Source: Ruegeria sp. HKCCD8929
GTDB lineage: Bacteria > Pseudomonadota > Alphaproteobacteria > Rhodobacterales > Rhodobacteraceae
Reading direction: 5' to 3'
Assembly (NCBI RefSeq): GCF_013031405.1
Contig: NZ_WPZY01000033.1
Span: 1 to 33,925 of the forward strand
DNA: 33,925 nucleotides
Shown piece by piece: positions 33,871 through 33,925 of the stretch (the stretch's first letter is position 1; each line of letters begins with the position of its first letter). A program made the translations under genes and the position numbers. A model generated the notes under the pieces. The model worked only from the letters and a program-made list of their open reading frames with translations. It searched no databases and was not told where the DNA came from.

Positions 33871-33925
33871 TAGGGTCAGGATTCATAACCAGTAGATGAC
33901 GGTTGCTGCGAGTGCGATGGCGGAC
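33871..33925 (-). mobile_element. Right end of a second, inverted copy of the IS5-like element
   Basis: This is the exact reverse complement of bases 1-55. The neighbouring bases outside the shared block differ, as expected for two separate insertions. The transposase tail here points into the window from the right edge. Confidence 0.7.
33883..33924 (-). CDS. Transposase C-terminal fragment (IS5-like), 5' end outside window
   Basis: The last 14 codons, including the stop TGA, are identical to the fragment at 2-43. The rest of the gene is beyond the window edge. Confidence 0.6.
   Translation of the reverse strand, partial: SAIALAATVIYWL

Overview
The window looks like one chromosomal contig of a marine Roseobacter-group alphaproteobacterium (Rhodobacteraceae, Ruegeria-like). 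The evidence is high GC, the trgA-trgB-cysK tellurite-resistance arrangement first described in Rhodobacter, the style of the PyrH, BCCT and LIV-type proteins, and a GC-rich intergenic hairpin of a kind I recall from this family. I cannot name the species. Both edges carry the same 55-bp sequence in opposite orientation. It encodes the last 14 residues of an IS5-like transposase, so the segment is bounded by two inverted copies of one insertion sequence and probably ends there because assembly broke on the repeat.

Layout. 1-55: insertion-sequence end. 216-6777 (minus): a four-gene peptide-type ABC importer operon with a Tat-exported binding protein, two permeases (one unusually large) and a fused double ATPase. 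7124-8017 (minus): miaA, divergent from pyrH (8117-8866, plus). 8867-9226: non-coding, with a nested hairpin. 9227-10813: BCCT osmolyte transporter, separated from a convergent VOC protein by a strong bidirectional terminator. 11391-21243 (plus): a long co-directional run of a NifS-fold PLP enzyme, photolyase, cyclopropane fatty-acid synthase, trgA, trgB, cysK, a large MscS-type channel and the alanyl-tRNA editing protein AlaX. The last three reading frames overlap. 21300-21389: tRNA-Ser(GGA), then a small Gmad2-like/LysM protein. 22113-29819 (minus): a LIV-type ABC importer (H-M-G-F), an acyl-CoA ligase and a binding protein, preceded by an enoyl-reductase-like MDR protein. 30198-30884 (minus): a membrane-anchored protein with an 11-residue repeat. 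31090-31379 (minus): two tRNA-Asn(GTT) genes, each with its own promoter. 31445-32362 (minus): MBL-fold hydrolase, divergent from an EnvZ-like histidine kinase (32404-33723, plus). 33871-33925: the second insertion-sequence end.

Functionally the window combines nutrient uptake (two ABC importers, one linked to CoA activation), osmolyte uptake and release (BCCT, MscS), damage and stress functions (photolyase, CFA synthase, TrgAB/CysK) and translation fidelity (miaA, AlaX, three tRNAs). I found no CRISPR array, prophage, toxin-antitoxin pair or recognisable defence island. The least explained items are the hendecad-repeat protein, the GGCT-like/Nudix fusion TrgB with its MscS-coupled cysK, the LysM protein without a signal peptide, and the loss of the usual pyrH-frr neighbourhood.
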